A stretch of DNA of 64,000 nucleotides from Gonocerus acuteangulatus (taxonomy: Eukaryota > Arthropoda > Insecta > Hemiptera > Coreidae), in the NCBI GenBank assembly GCA_946811695.1, contig OX328132.1, positions 124,007,406 to 124,071,405 on the forward strand. Reading direction: 5' to 3'. Below, piece by piece: positions 10,936 through 21,751 of the stretch; position 1 is the first letter of the stretch; every line of letters starts with the position of its first letter. The position numbers and the translations under genes were made by a program. Under the pieces are notes generated by a model that saw only the letters and a list, made by a program, of their open reading frames with translations, did not search any database and was not told the DNA's origin.

Positions 10936-11079
10936 GATGTTATGAGAAATAAGTGAAAATTATTCATCATGAAATTAATATTTAATGATTATATTAAGTC
11001 TTTAATAACAGTTGAATAAAATAACAGAAAATATATCGCAAATTATAATCGTTCTTACAACTGGCCTTCTTCCAGAACA

Positions 11080-11255
11080 CACTGAGGACACATGGCCTCA
11101 CCCTTGAAAGTTGGGACAAATCAACGCTATCAAGTTGGTGAAACACTTGTTTGCCGAAACAGAAATTACCCTTTTCAAGCCACATCTCTACTCCCCGGAC
11201 CTCTCGCCTACTCACTATCATTTTTTTGAGACGCCTCAACCACTACTCACAACAC
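11080..11255 (+). pseudogene. Mariner transposase catalytic-domain fragment
   Basis: One frame reads QINAIKLVKHLFAETEITLF then KPHLYSPDLSPTHYHFFETPQ, matching the mariner DD34D block PHPPYSPDLAPSDYHFF, where the SPD aspartate is the second catalytic residue. One in-frame stop lies just upstream near 11104. The sequence is cut at 11267 by element A2. Confidence 0.82.
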
Positions 11256-11334
11256 AAAATATTTATAAGTAAAGATGGAATGGTTGGGATTCGGCTAAAT
11301 AAACCTCAATATGATTTTGTTTTAAAAAATCTAT

Positions 11335-11385
11335 ATTTCGGACGTTTCGGCTACTCATTGGTAGCCTTCGACAGCTAAAATGACA
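11335..11385 (-). ncRNA. Hammerhead with mutated core, A2 left arm
   Basis: On the minus strand the core reads CTGTCGA, with U for the conserved A6. Stem II (GGCTAC/GTAGCC) and GAAACGTC are intact. Probably inactive. Confidence 0.78.
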
Positions 11386-12085
11386 ACAAAATAAATTAAT
11401 ACAGAAACAAAAAAAATGTTTATAATTGTGATAGGTAACAGAACTATAAATAAAATTAACTTATTAAAGAACATATCGTCTTAAATTCTTAGAATGAGTA
11501 GAATGAAAAAGTAAATAGGTACAATAATTGATTTTAATAGTAATTAGTAACATTAATTGATTTTACAAAGAAATGAGAAAGTACATACCAATGACAAATA
11601 TAGTAGCTAATAGTAACATTAATTAATTTTACAATGAAGTATCTTATTTCTTTAGTATCTTATTTCTTTCTAAAAAAGAAATAAGATACATTTTAATGGC
11701 GATTTGTAACATTAATTGATTTTACAAAGAAATAGGAGGCTGCATGCCAGTGACAAATATAGTAGCTAATAGTAACATTAATTAATTTTTTTTTAGAAAG
11801 AAATAAGATACTAAAGAAATAAGATACTTCTTTGTAAAATTAATTAATGTTACTATTAGCTACTATATTTGTCATTGGTATGTACTTTCTTATTTTTTTG
11901 TAAAATCAATTAATGTTACTAATTACTATTAAAATCAATTATTGTACCTATTTACTTTTTCATTCTACTCATTCTAAGAATTTAAGACGATATGTTCTTT
12001 AATAAGTTAATTTTATTTATAGTTCTGTTACCTATCACAATTATAAACATTTTTTTTGTTTCTGTATTAATTTATTTTGTTGTCA

Positions 12086-12130
12086 TTTTAGCTGACGAAG
12101 GCTACCAATGAGTAGCCGAAACGTCCGAAA
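12086..12130 (+). ncRNA. Hammerhead ribozyme, A2 right arm
   Basis: The core CTGACGA is at 12092-12098, stem II GGCTAC / GTAGCC with loop CAATGA, then GAAACGTC. Stem I pairs TTTTAG with CGAAAT with a single A-G mismatch at the second position. Confidence 0.82.
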
Positions 12131-12244
12131 TATAGATTTTTTAAAACAAAATCATATTTAGGTTTATTTAGCCGAATCCCAACCATTCCATCTTTACTTA
12201 TCACCTCGACGGCTAACTATCTAATCATCATGAAAATATTTATA

Positions 12245-12390
12245 GATCGAACGGAATTAGAGAACGCCTCTATTAACATTATAAATTCTAAGAATTCTGA
12301 ATTCTATTAAAAAGTTACCAACACGTTGGAAGAAATATATGGAGAGTATGGGAGACTATTTTCATTATAGAAAACATTTATGAAATACTT
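12245..12390 (+). pseudogene. Mariner transposase C-terminal remnant
   Basis: Reading on after A2, FIDRTELENASINIINSKNS then EFY, a stop, and KVTNTLEEIYGEYGRLF resembles the mariner C-terminus (SKxPEFYxxGIxxLPERWxKxxxxxGxYF). It directly continues the block ending at 11267, which shows that A2 split the gene. Confidence 0.65.
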
Positions 12391-12509
12391 TTCTTTTTTT
12401 TTTTAATACGAAAATCCTGAATTATTTTTATTTTCCGGACAACCCAATACATCTTCAGTTACATATTTACATTTGAGTTTTGTAGTATATCTTAGAACAG
12501 GGGTGCTCA

Positions 12510-12847
12510 ACTACACCCGATCCACCTCCATATTCATGGTCTACAATCCATCGACTCCGAGAGGCTGCTAGTATGTATGATGCAGGATTGTCGTGCATGG
12601 TGTATCGTCCCATAGATATTTACAACTGCACCTGATCCACCTCCATATTCATGGTCTACAATCCATGGTAGACTCCGAGAGGCTGCTAGTATGTATGATG
12701 CAGGATTGTCGTGCAGTGTGTATCGTCCCGTAGATATTTACAACTGCACCCGATCCACCTCCATATTCATGGTCTACAATCCATCGACTCCGAGAGGCTG
12801 CTAGTATGTATGATGCAGGATTGTCGTGCAGGGTGTATCGTCCCATA
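12510..12847 (+). repeat. 115-118-bp minisatellite, about 3 copies
   Basis: CCACCTCCATATTCATGG begins at 12522, 12637 and 12755. Units differ by small indels. Frames across it are repeat translations. Confidence 0.92.
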
Positions 12848-13169
12848 ATCGTACCCCCCAAAATCACTGCTCTCAGAAAACATCACTGGTGCCCCAATTG
12901 TGCAAAAACCTATGTTTTATATATATAACAAAAAAATGTATTCCATTATTTACAATTAATTGTTATTCTTTCTGTACGAATGCTATAGAACAAAGTGTTT
13001 TTTTTTATTCATTGGAAATCTTGGTAAGTGGTAAGTGAGTGCCCTGAGAAAGATTGTCTAAAGAAAAGAATGGGGCCTGTTGCTTTAGCGGGGGAGGGGG
13101 GGGGGGGGTATTTCTACCAATGGCCACTCCACATTCAGCACTCGTTCTAACCGAAAAACCAACGACTAA
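12848..13169. other. Unannotated spacer with poly-G
   Basis: No gene. Contains G runs near 13090-13110 that may be debris of a neighbouring poly-G MITE. Confidence 0.5.
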
Positions 13170-13432
13170 ATTCGCTTCCTATTTCAGAGGGGGGGGGGGG
13201 TCTGGGATTATTTGGGGGGGGGGGGGGGGGGGGTGGAATACTAACAATCTAGAACTTGAAATAGTAAGCCAACTAAAACACTATTATACCCCCCCCCCCC
13301 ATTTTTTAAAAAACTAATTGTAAGTGATCTAATTTAATTTATTTTTAAAGTTTTTATGACATATTTTTACCAACTAAATACAAAATTTCTGGGGGGGGGG
13401 AGGGCTGCAGCCCCCTTATGTACGCCCATGAC
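13170..13432 (+). mobile_element. Poly-G hAT-like MITE copy
   Basis: Shares GGAATACTAACAATCTAGAA and TTATTTTTAA landmarks and ends TGTACGCCCATG at 13432. The left terminus is obscured by long G runs. The glycine-rich frame over 13054-13317 is poly-G translated. Confidence 0.75.
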
Positions 13433-13794
13433 CAGTCTAACAGGAGGGGGGAATCCGCTTGTGACGTCAACCCAATGAAGCAATCCGGAAGTGCTGACTA
13501 TAAGGGTGGACGTTTCGTAACCCATTGGTCACGGAAAACATCCGTCACGTTGGAGCTGCATAACGATGGTAGTGTGGTGGGTAGTCTACGAGGCATTCCT
13601 GAATATTTTGTTTAAAATTACCAATATAAATAATAAAAACAAATGGCTTAATTATCATTTGTTTATTTAATTTTCTTAATAAACATTTTTGTTTATTGGT
13701 ATTGATGAATAATAAAAGCTTCTTCAAGTAAATGCGTTTAACATTTGCTATGTAGGTTTCATTAAAAAAATCTAAAAGGATCGATCCATACCAT
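13433..13794. other. Unannotated spacer
   Basis: Contains CAATCCGGAAGTGC, a motif also in the dispersed repeat at 51640-52610 (AACAATCCGGAAGTGCC), so an old fragment of that repeat is possible. No gene supported. Confidence 0.4.
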
Positions 13795-13960
13795 GTTCGG
13801 ATACCATCAAAGAATCGTTACCTGTTCTTATGAGTAGTACTCAATTCATTTTCGATTCTAATTTTACAAATATTCCTAATGATATTTGTAAAAGTAGAAT
13901 CGAAAATGAATCGAGTACTACTCATAAGAACAGGTAACGATTCTTTGATGGTATCCGAAC
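13795..13960. repeat. Near-perfect 166-bp palindrome
   Basis: The left arm begins GTTCGGATACCATCAAAGAA and the right arm ends in its exact complement at 13960. Arms of about 80 bp match except for a very few bases around a tiny centre near 13877. No coding. It abuts a SINE. Confidence 0.95.
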
Positions 13961-13964
13961 ATTC

Positions 13965-14135
13965 CTATCCGTGAGTGCTAAGGCGTACATACTCCGTGTC
14001 CTAAGGTCGTGGGTTCGATTCCCACTAGGGGCGATGGCTTTTTTTTTGGATAAACATTAAGGCATCCTGGCTAGAAAAGGGTAGTAACCTATAGATAGCC
14101 CGTCCCTAAATGCTTAGTTAATTATAAATGGACGT
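13965..14135 (+). mobile_element. tRNA-related SINE (family 2)
   Basis: Has a B box GGTTCGATTCC near 14011 preceded by a tRNA-like head, then GGGGCGATGGC, a T run, a conserved body (GCATCCTGGCTAGAAAAGGG) and the end GGACGTTAAAATTT. Matches the minus-strand copy at 545-712. Confidence 0.65.
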
Positions 14136-14218
14136 TAAAATTTAAATGCATTAATGTAAAAAGTGATTTTTTAGACCTTCCGTCTATTTGATTAGTCATT
14201 AATGAGAGTAACGCCATT

Positions 14219-15214
14219 GCGTCTTTTTGCAAAGACCACATCCAGTTACTTTGAATTATCTGCCGTGATTTTGGTACTTACGGATTATCTTACATGTTCT
14301 TTGCAGGATATCTATTACTTCATTACAGTTTACCTAAGGTTAGAAACCATATTACCATGGGCGTATATAGAAAATAATTTCGGGACGGGCTGGGAAAATT
14401 TCGGGAGGGGGGGCTGAGACCATTTCCGGGGTATGGAATATTAAAAATTTAGAGCCTGGAATAGTTTTAGGCAACTAAAACGCTATTACAAGTAAAATAA
14501 AATACTTTTTATGAACTAAGTGATCTTATTTAATTTATTTTTAAGGGATTTACGACAATTTTTTAATATCAAGTCAAAATTTCGGGGGGGAGGGGGAGTG
14601 CAGCCCCCTCAGCCCCCCCTTTATATACGCCCATGCATATTACATAAATATAGTAATCAAAAATTAATATAGTAATGAAAAGTATTTAAAATTACTGCAA
14701 TCACTACTAAAAGTAACTTTTTTTACTACTATATTTATGTAATATGGTTTCTAACTTACCCTTAGATAACTTGTATTTGTAAGTAATACTTTTAGGCTTG
14801 TAAAGCATAAATGAAAATAAGCAGAATATATTTCAGCAAGCAATATTTATTAATAAGAAGGTTAATATTATTAATGGTAATTGTGAAGTTTATAGGCCTC
14901 CTCGCCGATTTTTTGTCCGGTAGTTCTATAACATATTTACATTTATTTATCACTATGGGTATACGTACGATGGGTTTCCGCTCGCTCAAGAAGATATCAA
15001 AACTCTGGTCAATCCAACTCGATAAAATTAATAGAATTCTATTAATTTTTGTGAGTTGGATTGACTAGAGTGTTAAAGGTTACTTCACTACCAGCAACAA
15101 CCAATAGAATTGCTCAAAGGAATAGCCAATAGAAAAGCTAATAAGGTATGCGCGTGCGCTGAATCAGAACAGATACTTCACAAGTAACTGGATGTGGTCT
15201 TCGCAAAAAGACCC
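14219..15214 (+). mobile_element. Long MITE family D, copy 1, with a nested MITE
   Basis: Starts GCGTCTTTTTGC and ends GCAAAAAGACCC; flanks ACGCCATT and GAGCCATT could be a decayed 8-bp duplication. The interior has AACCATATTA and AATATGGTTT as inverted partners, then CAATCCAACTCG and CGAGTTGGATTG around an AATAGAATTCTATT centre. It contains no coding frame and carries the poly-G MITE at 14356-14635. Confidence 0.85.
14356..14635 (+). mobile_element. Poly-G hAT-like MITE with perfect ends and 8-bp duplication
   Basis: Terminal inverted repeats CATGGGCGTATATA and TATATACGCCCATG, flanked on both sides by CATATTAC (14348-14355 and 14636-14643). Comparison with uninterrupted family D copies confirms the empty site. 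An 8-bp duplication and CA...TG ends favour the hAT superfamily. At 280 bp it is non-coding and must have moved with a transposase supplied elsewhere. Confidence 0.9.
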
Positions 15215-16080
15215 GAGCCATTAATTTAATAATTATCATTTTAAGCCAGACCAAATATAAGTATCAGACTGAATGACGGTAAGATAATGACAGTTCCTGC
15301 GAGTCGGGCTCATGACGGCTGATTGATTGACGGGATTTCGAGGGAGGGGTCCCTGAAGAATAAGGTCCGTGTAGAGAATCCAAGGGAATTGGGCAAGGGG
15401 GATAGGAAAGGTGGAATGGGTGAATGAATGAACCCAAGCAAGATTCCCAGAGCCCAACAACTACCTGGATAGGAGGGACAACACCCCAAGGTTGGGTTCT
15501 GAGGGACATCACCACTGGGGCTGTCTACTATAAATAGACCAGCCTGCACTTGGCAAGGCAAGCCCTGTTTGTTGATTCTCTCAGCTCGCCTACTGTATTT
15601 GTTGTCTTTCCAGGGACATGAAGACATTAGGCAAATCCTTTCCGAGGTTTATTATTTCGGGCGCTAATTGGTCTGGATTTAAATACCCGAGCTTATCAAT
15701 TAGGAAAACGTTGAACGATTTTAAAAATAGGCCACGGAGGTAGAGGTTGTTGTGAGTAATAAGAGTCCTAATCGCAGGAATTGGGTCATCTTAGCGCGGT
15801 TCCGTTCTTATTCCTGCTTTTACTTGAAATGCTTTAAATGATTTGTCTAAGGCATCGGGTACGATACGAGCGAAGAGCGATGAGCGATAAGCGAAAAGCT
15901 TCAGAGCAACGTCGCTCACATTAATGTTAAGCTGGAGTGCCGTAGGAATGAGGGAGGACTGGCTACAATAGGCATGAGCGACCGGGCGACGTGGCTTGCA
16001 GGTTCCAGCCTGTCGCTCATCTCTTAGCCCAGACTTAAAAATTTTTCTCGTCACTCACCCCAGACATTATATTTTGCGTG
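15215..16080. other. GC-richer unique stretch
   Basis: Composition differs from the AT-rich surroundings and I found no other copy here. Several overlapping minus-strand frames (15236-15627, 15791-16054) lack recognisable domains. A short plus-strand frame from ATG 15618 (41 codons, MKTLGKSFPRFIISGANW...) follows a possible TATA box. Near 15790 it carries the dispersed motif CTTAGCGCGGTTCCGTTCTT. Confidence 0.4.
15529..15536 (+). promoter_or_regulatory. Candidate TATA box
   Basis: TATAAATA lies in the GC-richer unique block, about 90 bp upstream of ATG 15618 with a TTTCCAG just before it. Could be a genuine RNA polymerase II promoter or an LTR-type promoter; no downstream gene is recognised. 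Confidence 0.25.
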
Positions 16081-16434
16081 CTACAAAAAAGGCTACAGCC
16101 TGTAAATCTTAACCGATTTCAATGCATTTTTTAAAAATGAAAGCTAATAAAATTTAGAACAACTTTGCCAATTCACATTTATGGTTTTTGTTTCCCTTCT
16201 TTATTAAATTACAAGTTTATTGTTCCATGAACCACATTATTTTAAACGTATAAAAAAATGAATTAAGAATAAAAAATAATTTATTATTCATTAAAAAAAA
16301 TCATTCATAGACGAATAAATTATTATTTAATAAACATTTATTGAATAATGAGCCAACCCTGTTATTCGTTGAATAAAAAATAAATCAGTGGATGAATTAC
16401 TTAATCAATGAATAAATTCCTAATCAATCAAAAT
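16081..16434. other. AT-rich spacer with TGAATAA motifs
   Basis: Many variants of GAATAAATTA-like words but no regular period until 16435. No gene. Confidence 0.5.
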
Positions 16435-17015
16435 TTATTTGAATGATTACTAAATAATGCCCTACTCTGGTAGATACATCCTTTGATTTATTTGAATCAT
16501 TACTGAATAATGCCCTACTCTGGTAGATACATTCTTTGATTTATTTGAATGATTACTGAATAATGCCCTACTCTGGTAGATACATCCTTTGATTTATTTA
16601 AATGATTACTGAATAATGCCCTACTCTGGTAGATACATTCTTTGATTTATTTGAATGATTACTGAATAATGCCCTACTCTGGTAGATACATCCTTTGATT
16701 TATTTGAATGATTACTGAATAATGCCCTACTCTGGTAGATACATCCTTTGATTTATTTGAATGACTACTGAATAATGCCCTACTCTGGTAGATACGTCCT
16801 TTGATTTATTTGAATGATTACTGAATAATGCCCTACTCTGGTAGATACATCCTTTGATTTATTTGAATGATTACTGAATAATGCCCTACTCTGGTAGATA
16901 CATCCTTTGATTTATTTGAATGATTACTGAATAATGCCCTACTCTGGTAGATACATCCTTTGATTTATTTGAATGATTACTGAATAATGCCCTACTCTGG
17001 TAGATACATCCTTTG
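16435..17015 (+). repeat. 53-bp minisatellite, about 11 copies
   Basis: The unit contains TTTGATTTATTTGAATGATT, ACTGAATAATGCCCTACTCT and GGTAGATACATCC; successive CCCTACTCTGG positions (16460, 16513) are 53 bp apart. Copies differ by only a few bases. Confidence 0.96.
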
Positions 17016-17525
17016 ATCTTGTGATTGTGTCGATGTCTAGGATTTCACGCTGCACGGGCGGACAGAACGCGCAAAAAGACTGACCTCTTCCCGATTGGGG
17101 TCAGTATGGTATGAAATCTAATGCCGGGTAGTAAAGGTTTTATAGCTGACCCAATAAAGACTCGAGAGGAAATTAATGAGTTACATTGCCCTCAAATATT
17201 AAAGTACTCCATTGCATAAACTAGGGGTATTTTATAGCCTGCGCAATAGGTCTTTGAGAAGGGATATCTCTTTGAGCGTGAAGCGTGGAGATATTTAGCC
17301 AAGATAGATCGATTAAAGACAATTTACGAGCTTGGAAATCTTTTAGAATTTCAAGAGCAGAACAACATGCAGTTGTTCAAATAAACTTCACTTTACGGAG
17401 GAAGTTTTGGGGGGTAGATCTAATCTTATCTTATCTATTCCTTTCTGATTGCGAGAGGCTGGAAAACAAAGACTAAAAATAGATACGTCGCTAACGTAGA
17501 TATTGGATTAATAACTAAAAATATG
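17016..17525. other. Unannotated stretch
   Basis: No family recognised. A 63-codon plus-strand frame at 17285-17476 has no features beyond chance. Confidence 0.45.
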
Positions 17526-17766
17526 ACTTGGGGCGTATATAGAAAATAATTTCAGGGGGGGGGGCTGGGAGCATTTGAGGAATACTAACAATCTAGAACT
17601 TGGACTAGCTAGCCAAATAAAACGCCATTACACCCAAAAAAAATTATTTATTCTGAACTAATTTATTTTTAAGAGTTTTATGACACTTTTTTTTTCGATT
17701 CAACCAAAATTTCGAGGGGGGGGGGAGGTTGCAGCCTCTCAGCTCCCCTCCCTTATATACGCCCAT
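17526..17766 (+). mobile_element. Poly-G hAT-like MITE copy
   Basis: Starts GGGCGTATATAGAAAATAAT, includes AATACTAACAATCTAGAACT and ends TATATACGCCCATG. Both ends are retained apart from the first bases. Confidence 0.82.
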
Positions 17767-17780
17767 GATATGACTAATAT

Positions 17781-18028
17781 CAGGGACCAAAACAGTTATT
17801 TTTTTATCGAAAAGTTAAAAGTTAATTTCCTTTTATTTTATAAGTTAAAAGATAACTTTTAAAAAGAACCCGTCAAATATCAACTTAAAGAGCCTTTTCA
17901 ACCATAAAGTATATATTAAATTATTGTAGATATAATCTAAATTACAAGATAAAAAATTAAAATTAAAAAGTAAAAGTTTAAAAAAAACTTTTTTAAAAAT
18001 AAAAGTTTTTAATTATTTTCTACCTCTG
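17781..18028 (+). mobile_element. Short hAT-like MITE (CAGGGACC family)
   Basis: Begins CAGGGACCAAAACAGTTATT and ends AATTATTTTCTACCTCTG, imperfect inverted ends. The interior (AAGAGCCTTTTCAACC, then AAAGTATATATTAAATTATT) is shared in inverse orientation with 43114-43878. No exact target duplication is preserved. Confidence 0.6.
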
Positions 18029-18352
18029 ATATACATACATGTATATACACACACACACCCATATTAGCTGTGCCCACGACTTCGTACGCGTTGATAATGA
18101 ACCGATTTAGTTTATTTTTACAAAATATTTTTTTATTAATATTTCCACAACGAATACCGAGTTTCGTTCAATACAACAATATTTTCGGCCGGTATAGGCG
18201 AATTTGGGTCCGGAGTAAACCCCCCTCCAGATGAACCAATTTTGCTGGTTAACGAACTCGTTCCATCATTTGCTTGGGGAATACTGTATACCATGTTTCG
18301 CGACGAAAGAAAGAAAAATCTTTGGTGTGTATCGAGTCAACGATAATTCATG

Positions 18353-18354
<2 letters not shown>
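18029..18354. other. Diverged repeat debris
   Basis: Includes TTTTGCTGGTTAACGAACT, a segment of dispersed repeat I (51640-52610 and 55670-56945). No gene. Confidence 0.4.

Positions 18355-18401
<47 letters not shown>
18355..18401. repeat. (TA)n microsatellite
   Basis: About 23 TA units. Confidence 0.97.
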
Positions 18402-18403
<2 letters not shown>

Positions 18404-19381
18404 AAAGGGTATTTATTCACTTTATTTATTCTATTTATTCGCGTTTACATAGATCTATTGAGGATGTAGTGGCTTAGCTATAACCATGGGCGTAATGGTT
18501 ATAATAAAGGAGGTGGCTTAGCTATAATAAAGGAGGGATGGTCTCCAACCACGATAATTTGGCTAGTCCAGAACCTTATACTTAGATGTGTGATGAAGCA
18601 TTATGAGAAGTTTGTGGCTACATCCTGTGTGTAATATTCGTTTAAGGCCATTATTAGTTTACTGCTGGTTACTAACATGTAAGTCACATAACATGGCCAA
18701 CTTAAGACCTACACCTTTTTAGCAGCGGAAAATAGATAACACACCTCCACTATCTAAGCACTCATTTGATAAAACAGTTCCCGCCCAGACATTTGAGCCC
18801 GCCAATACTGAGCAGTTTTAAGTCTGTTATGGAGAGGCACCACGATGACGTAACACTTGCTAGTCGGAATTTTTATATAAACCTTGCGTAATCTGGGATT
18901 ATTGAGGGGTATTAAAACGGATTGTACAAAAACAATAATACCCTCGATTGCGTACAAAAATATCCTCGTAGGGGGAAAAAAACTCTCAAAAATAAAGGAA
19001 CCACTGGTTAATCTCATAATCCTTTTTAATTCTCATAGTCAATATGTAGTAGAGAAAAATGTTTAAAACAAGGCCATTTGCTTTGCGCAAAAACATGTCA
19101 ACAAAAAGAAGAAAAGAAAAGGTTTTATCTTTGGAAAAGGAATATGGAATGATTAGAGATAAGGAGAGGTTATGTTAGAACTGATAATATTTTATCCACA
19201 ATCAAACTGTATAATATGTTTCAATGCTTTTCTCATCAATTTTATTTATCTAATTTCATAAACAATTTCATATGGGGGGGGGGGGGGGGGGGTTAAAAGG
19301 CGGAAAACATAGCTGTTACAAAATAAGTGCCAATGATGTATGAAGAAAAACATTGTTGCGGCTTATCTTGTACGTATATGT

Positions 19382-19382
<1 letters not shown>
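18402..19382. other. Unannotated stretch with a poly-G run
   Basis: No gene. An 18-base G run lies at 19275-19292. Frames at 18754-19066 on both strands lack recognisable domains. Confidence 0.45.
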
Positions 19383-19480
<98 letters not shown>

Positions 19481-19489
19481 GAGAGAGAG
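19383..19489. repeat. Compound microsatellite (TA)n(GA)n
   Basis: TA units at 19383-19436 pass directly into GA units at 19437-19489 with one GGG interruption. Confidence 0.97.
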
Positions 19490-19522
19490 CATGTAAAACA
19501 AAATAAAAAAAATTGTTACACA

Positions 19523-19757
19523 AAATAAACAGCCTTTTTGCAGGGCTACTGCAGAGAGGAAACTAATAAATAAACAGCCTTTTTGCAGGGCTACTGCAGA
19601 GAGGAAACTAATAAATAAACAGCCTTTTTGCAGGGCTACTGCAGAGAGGAAACTAATAAATAAACAGCTTTTTTGCAGGGCTACTGCAGAGAGGAAACTA
19701 ATAAATAAACAGCTTTTTTTGCAGGGCTACTGCAGAGAGGAATAAACTAATAAATAA
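19523..19757 (+). repeat. 45-bp minisatellite, 5 copies
   Basis: The unit contains AACAGCCTTTTTGCAGGGCT and ACTGCAGAGAGGAAACTAAT. AACAGC starts at 19528 and 19573, 45 bp apart. A (TA)n run follows at 19776-19823. Confidence 0.96.
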
Positions 19758-19773
19758 AAAAAAAATAATAATT

Positions 19774-19775
<2 letters not shown>

Positions 19776-19823
<48 letters not shown>
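19776..19823. repeat. (TA)n microsatellite
   Basis: About 24 TA units. Confidence 0.96.
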
Positions 19824-19829
<6 letters not shown>

Positions 19830-20433
19830 TGCCTCTTTATATTTGTTTAATGTAATTGGGAGACAGAATATTCAAATAAAATCCATAACTGAAAATTACT
19901 AGAAACAAAATAAAAATCACTTTATCAAGGGCATGAAAAAGTTCTTCTCTCTCTATACACACGACGAACTGTTTACCGGTGGTTTTCCAGGTTTCGAAGT
20001 GGAAATTTTGACCTTGACAACGAGGAGCGAAGGACAGAAACCAAGCTTGACAATGACCACCTGAAAGAAAGGGAGTAGGAGCCACGACAGTTTCAAGACA
20101 TTTGAAGGAAATCGGCAAGTCCAAAACTGTCATTTCATACGGTACAGCCTGATATTATAGATGGAATTTCAAATCGACTCAATCCGACTTCCATAAGTAT
20201 CCAAAACGAAAGTTGCAAAATAATCTGATTTTTTCAACGTCTCCGGAAAACCGATACAGATATGTATTCGATTTATCAGGTCGAACTACCAATAAAATGG
20301 GTATCCAGGAGGCTAGAAACGTTAGCTGTTATCGCAAAAAGACTTTTTCCCGCGTGGTTTTGGATTTTGCTGGTTAAAGAACTTCTACTTTCGTTTGTGA
20401 CAAAGTATTTTTGTACCAATTTGATTAAATTCG

Positions 20434-20435
<2 letters not shown>
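19824..20435. other. Non-coding stretch, part related to repeat I
   Basis: The segment GATTTTGCTGGTTAAAGAAC, then TTTTTGTACCAATTTGATTA, near 20365-20425 corresponds to repeat I, suggesting an old diverged copy ending in the TA run at 20436. A minus-strand frame at 19837-20133 is not recognised. Confidence 0.45.
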
Positions 20436-20481
<46 letters not shown>

Positions 20482-20845
20482 GTGCTGATATGATAGCAGC
20501 ATAAGATGGATGTTCTAATAATTAAACCTCTAATTATATACTATACTCTTTTTATTGCTTAAACCCAACAACATTCATCTAGTCCATCGGGTGCTACTTA
20601 TCAGCTGTTCTATTTCAACAAATAGTTGCAAGTGTAAAATTATTGGCATTCCAGAAGAAGTGTTGTCACATAAGATAATTTAACACCTGGCACTATCAAT
20701 GGAGGAAAAATATGTGGTTTGATCGTACGCGCGACTGATATAACACTGGTCTACAAAATTTAACTTGTTGTCTTCCTTCCAATTGAAGACTATATTTTGA
20801 TACCGCTCTGTATTTTTATAGTTTACAGAGCTCCGTTATCATTTT

Positions 20846-21063
20846 AGTCATAGACGTATACAAGGGGGGGGGCGAGGGAGCTGCAGCCCCCCCCCTCCGA
20901 AATTTTGATTTGATGGAAAAAATGTGTCATAAAACCCTTAAAAATAAATTAAATATGACCACTTAGTTCATTTTATTTTAGGTGTAATAGCGTTTTAGTT
21001 ACCTACAACTATTCCAAGTTCTAAACACCCCCCCCCTGAAATTATTTCATATATACGCCCATG
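20846..21063 (-). mobile_element. Poly-G hAT-like MITE in duplication copy 1
   Basis: Inverse orientation; right end TATATACGCCCATG. TCATAGAC occurs just before the left end and just after the right, consistent with an 8-bp duplication if the left terminus has lost a few bases. The same element is at 22263-22480 in copy 2. Confidence 0.75.
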
Positions 21064-21268
21064 GTCATAGACCACATCCCCACGTACTTACAATAATTTA
21101 ATTATTTTTCATAGCAAACAAGCACCATATTTTATTACCAAATATGCACTAAAAATAATTTAATTGAGAGGAGATCGTTGATCGTAGATGATGCAAGGTA
21201 GGGATTGTCGGGGTTCGGTCACTCCTACTTAATAAAACTACATTTTATCATAAAAATGGTTTTATTGT

Positions 21269-21307
21269 GCCGACGTTTCGGCTTGAACTTCAAGCCTTCA
21301 TCAGGGC
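21269..21307 (-). ncRNA. Hammerhead ribozyme, B2 left arm
   Basis: Minus strand: GCC-CTGATGA, stem II GGCTTGAA / TTCAAGCC, GAAAC, GTC-GGC. Stem I core is GCC/GGC, followed by an internal loop and A/T-rich pairing. Confidence 0.87.
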
Positions 21308-21342
21308 TGTAAAAAAACAAGTAGGACGGATGTAATACTGAA

Positions 21343-21413
<71 letters not shown>

Positions 21414-21623
21414 TACATACACAAATACACATACATATATACATACATACATATATGGAAAAAAGACAAAAACATAAAATACTAGAACATAATATATAGA
21501 AGAACAGTGTGCTCTAGAAGTGTTTGGATTATTTCTTCTATATATTATGTTCTAGTATTTTATGTTTTTGTCTTTTTTCCATATATGTATGTATGTATAT
21601 ATGTATGTGTATTTGTATATGTA

Positions 21624-21678
<55 letters not shown>

Positions 21679-21712
21679 TTCAGTATTACATCCGTCCTAC
21701 TTTTTTTTTACA

Positions 21713-21751
21713 GCCCTGAGGAAGGCTTGAAGTTCAAGCCGAAACGTCGGC
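21713..21751 (+). ncRNA. Hammerhead ribozyme, B2 right arm (N7 = G)
   Basis: Same fold, but the core reads CTGAGGA; position 7 is the variable base of CUGANGA, so the motif stays formally intact. Confidence 0.83.

Larger units (their letters stand above)
11268..12232 (+). mobile_element. Hammerhead element A2 nested in mariner
   Basis: A 965-bp insertion with 12-bp direct repeats AAAATATTTATA (11256-11267 and 12233-12244). Arms are inverted copies; the 34-nt extension (GATAGTTAGCCGTCGAGG, seen inverted) is at the right end only. The centre is AT-rich and itself inverted around 11800 (AATTAATGTTACTATTAGC and its complement). Both arms have hammerhead sequence: the right is intact, the left mutated. 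Confidence 0.85.
10358..12447 (+). mobile_element. Mariner-like transposon relic with two nested insertions
   Basis: Inverted ends TTGGGTTGTCCGGAAAATAA start at 10358 and end at 12447, each next to a TA (10356-10357, 12448-12449). Inside are mariner transposase remnants, a CAGGGTGTATCGC-type repeat (10402-10935) and hammerhead element A2 (11268-12232). Removing A2 leaves the transposase remnants collinear. The element therefore predates both insertions. Confidence 0.85.

Noticed and set aside
13054..13317. Glycine-rich 87-codon frame
   Set aside because: Poly-G runs of a MITE translated.
19293..19528. Frames with YIYIYI and RERERE or LSLSLS tracts
   Set aside because: Direct translation of (TA)n(GA)n.
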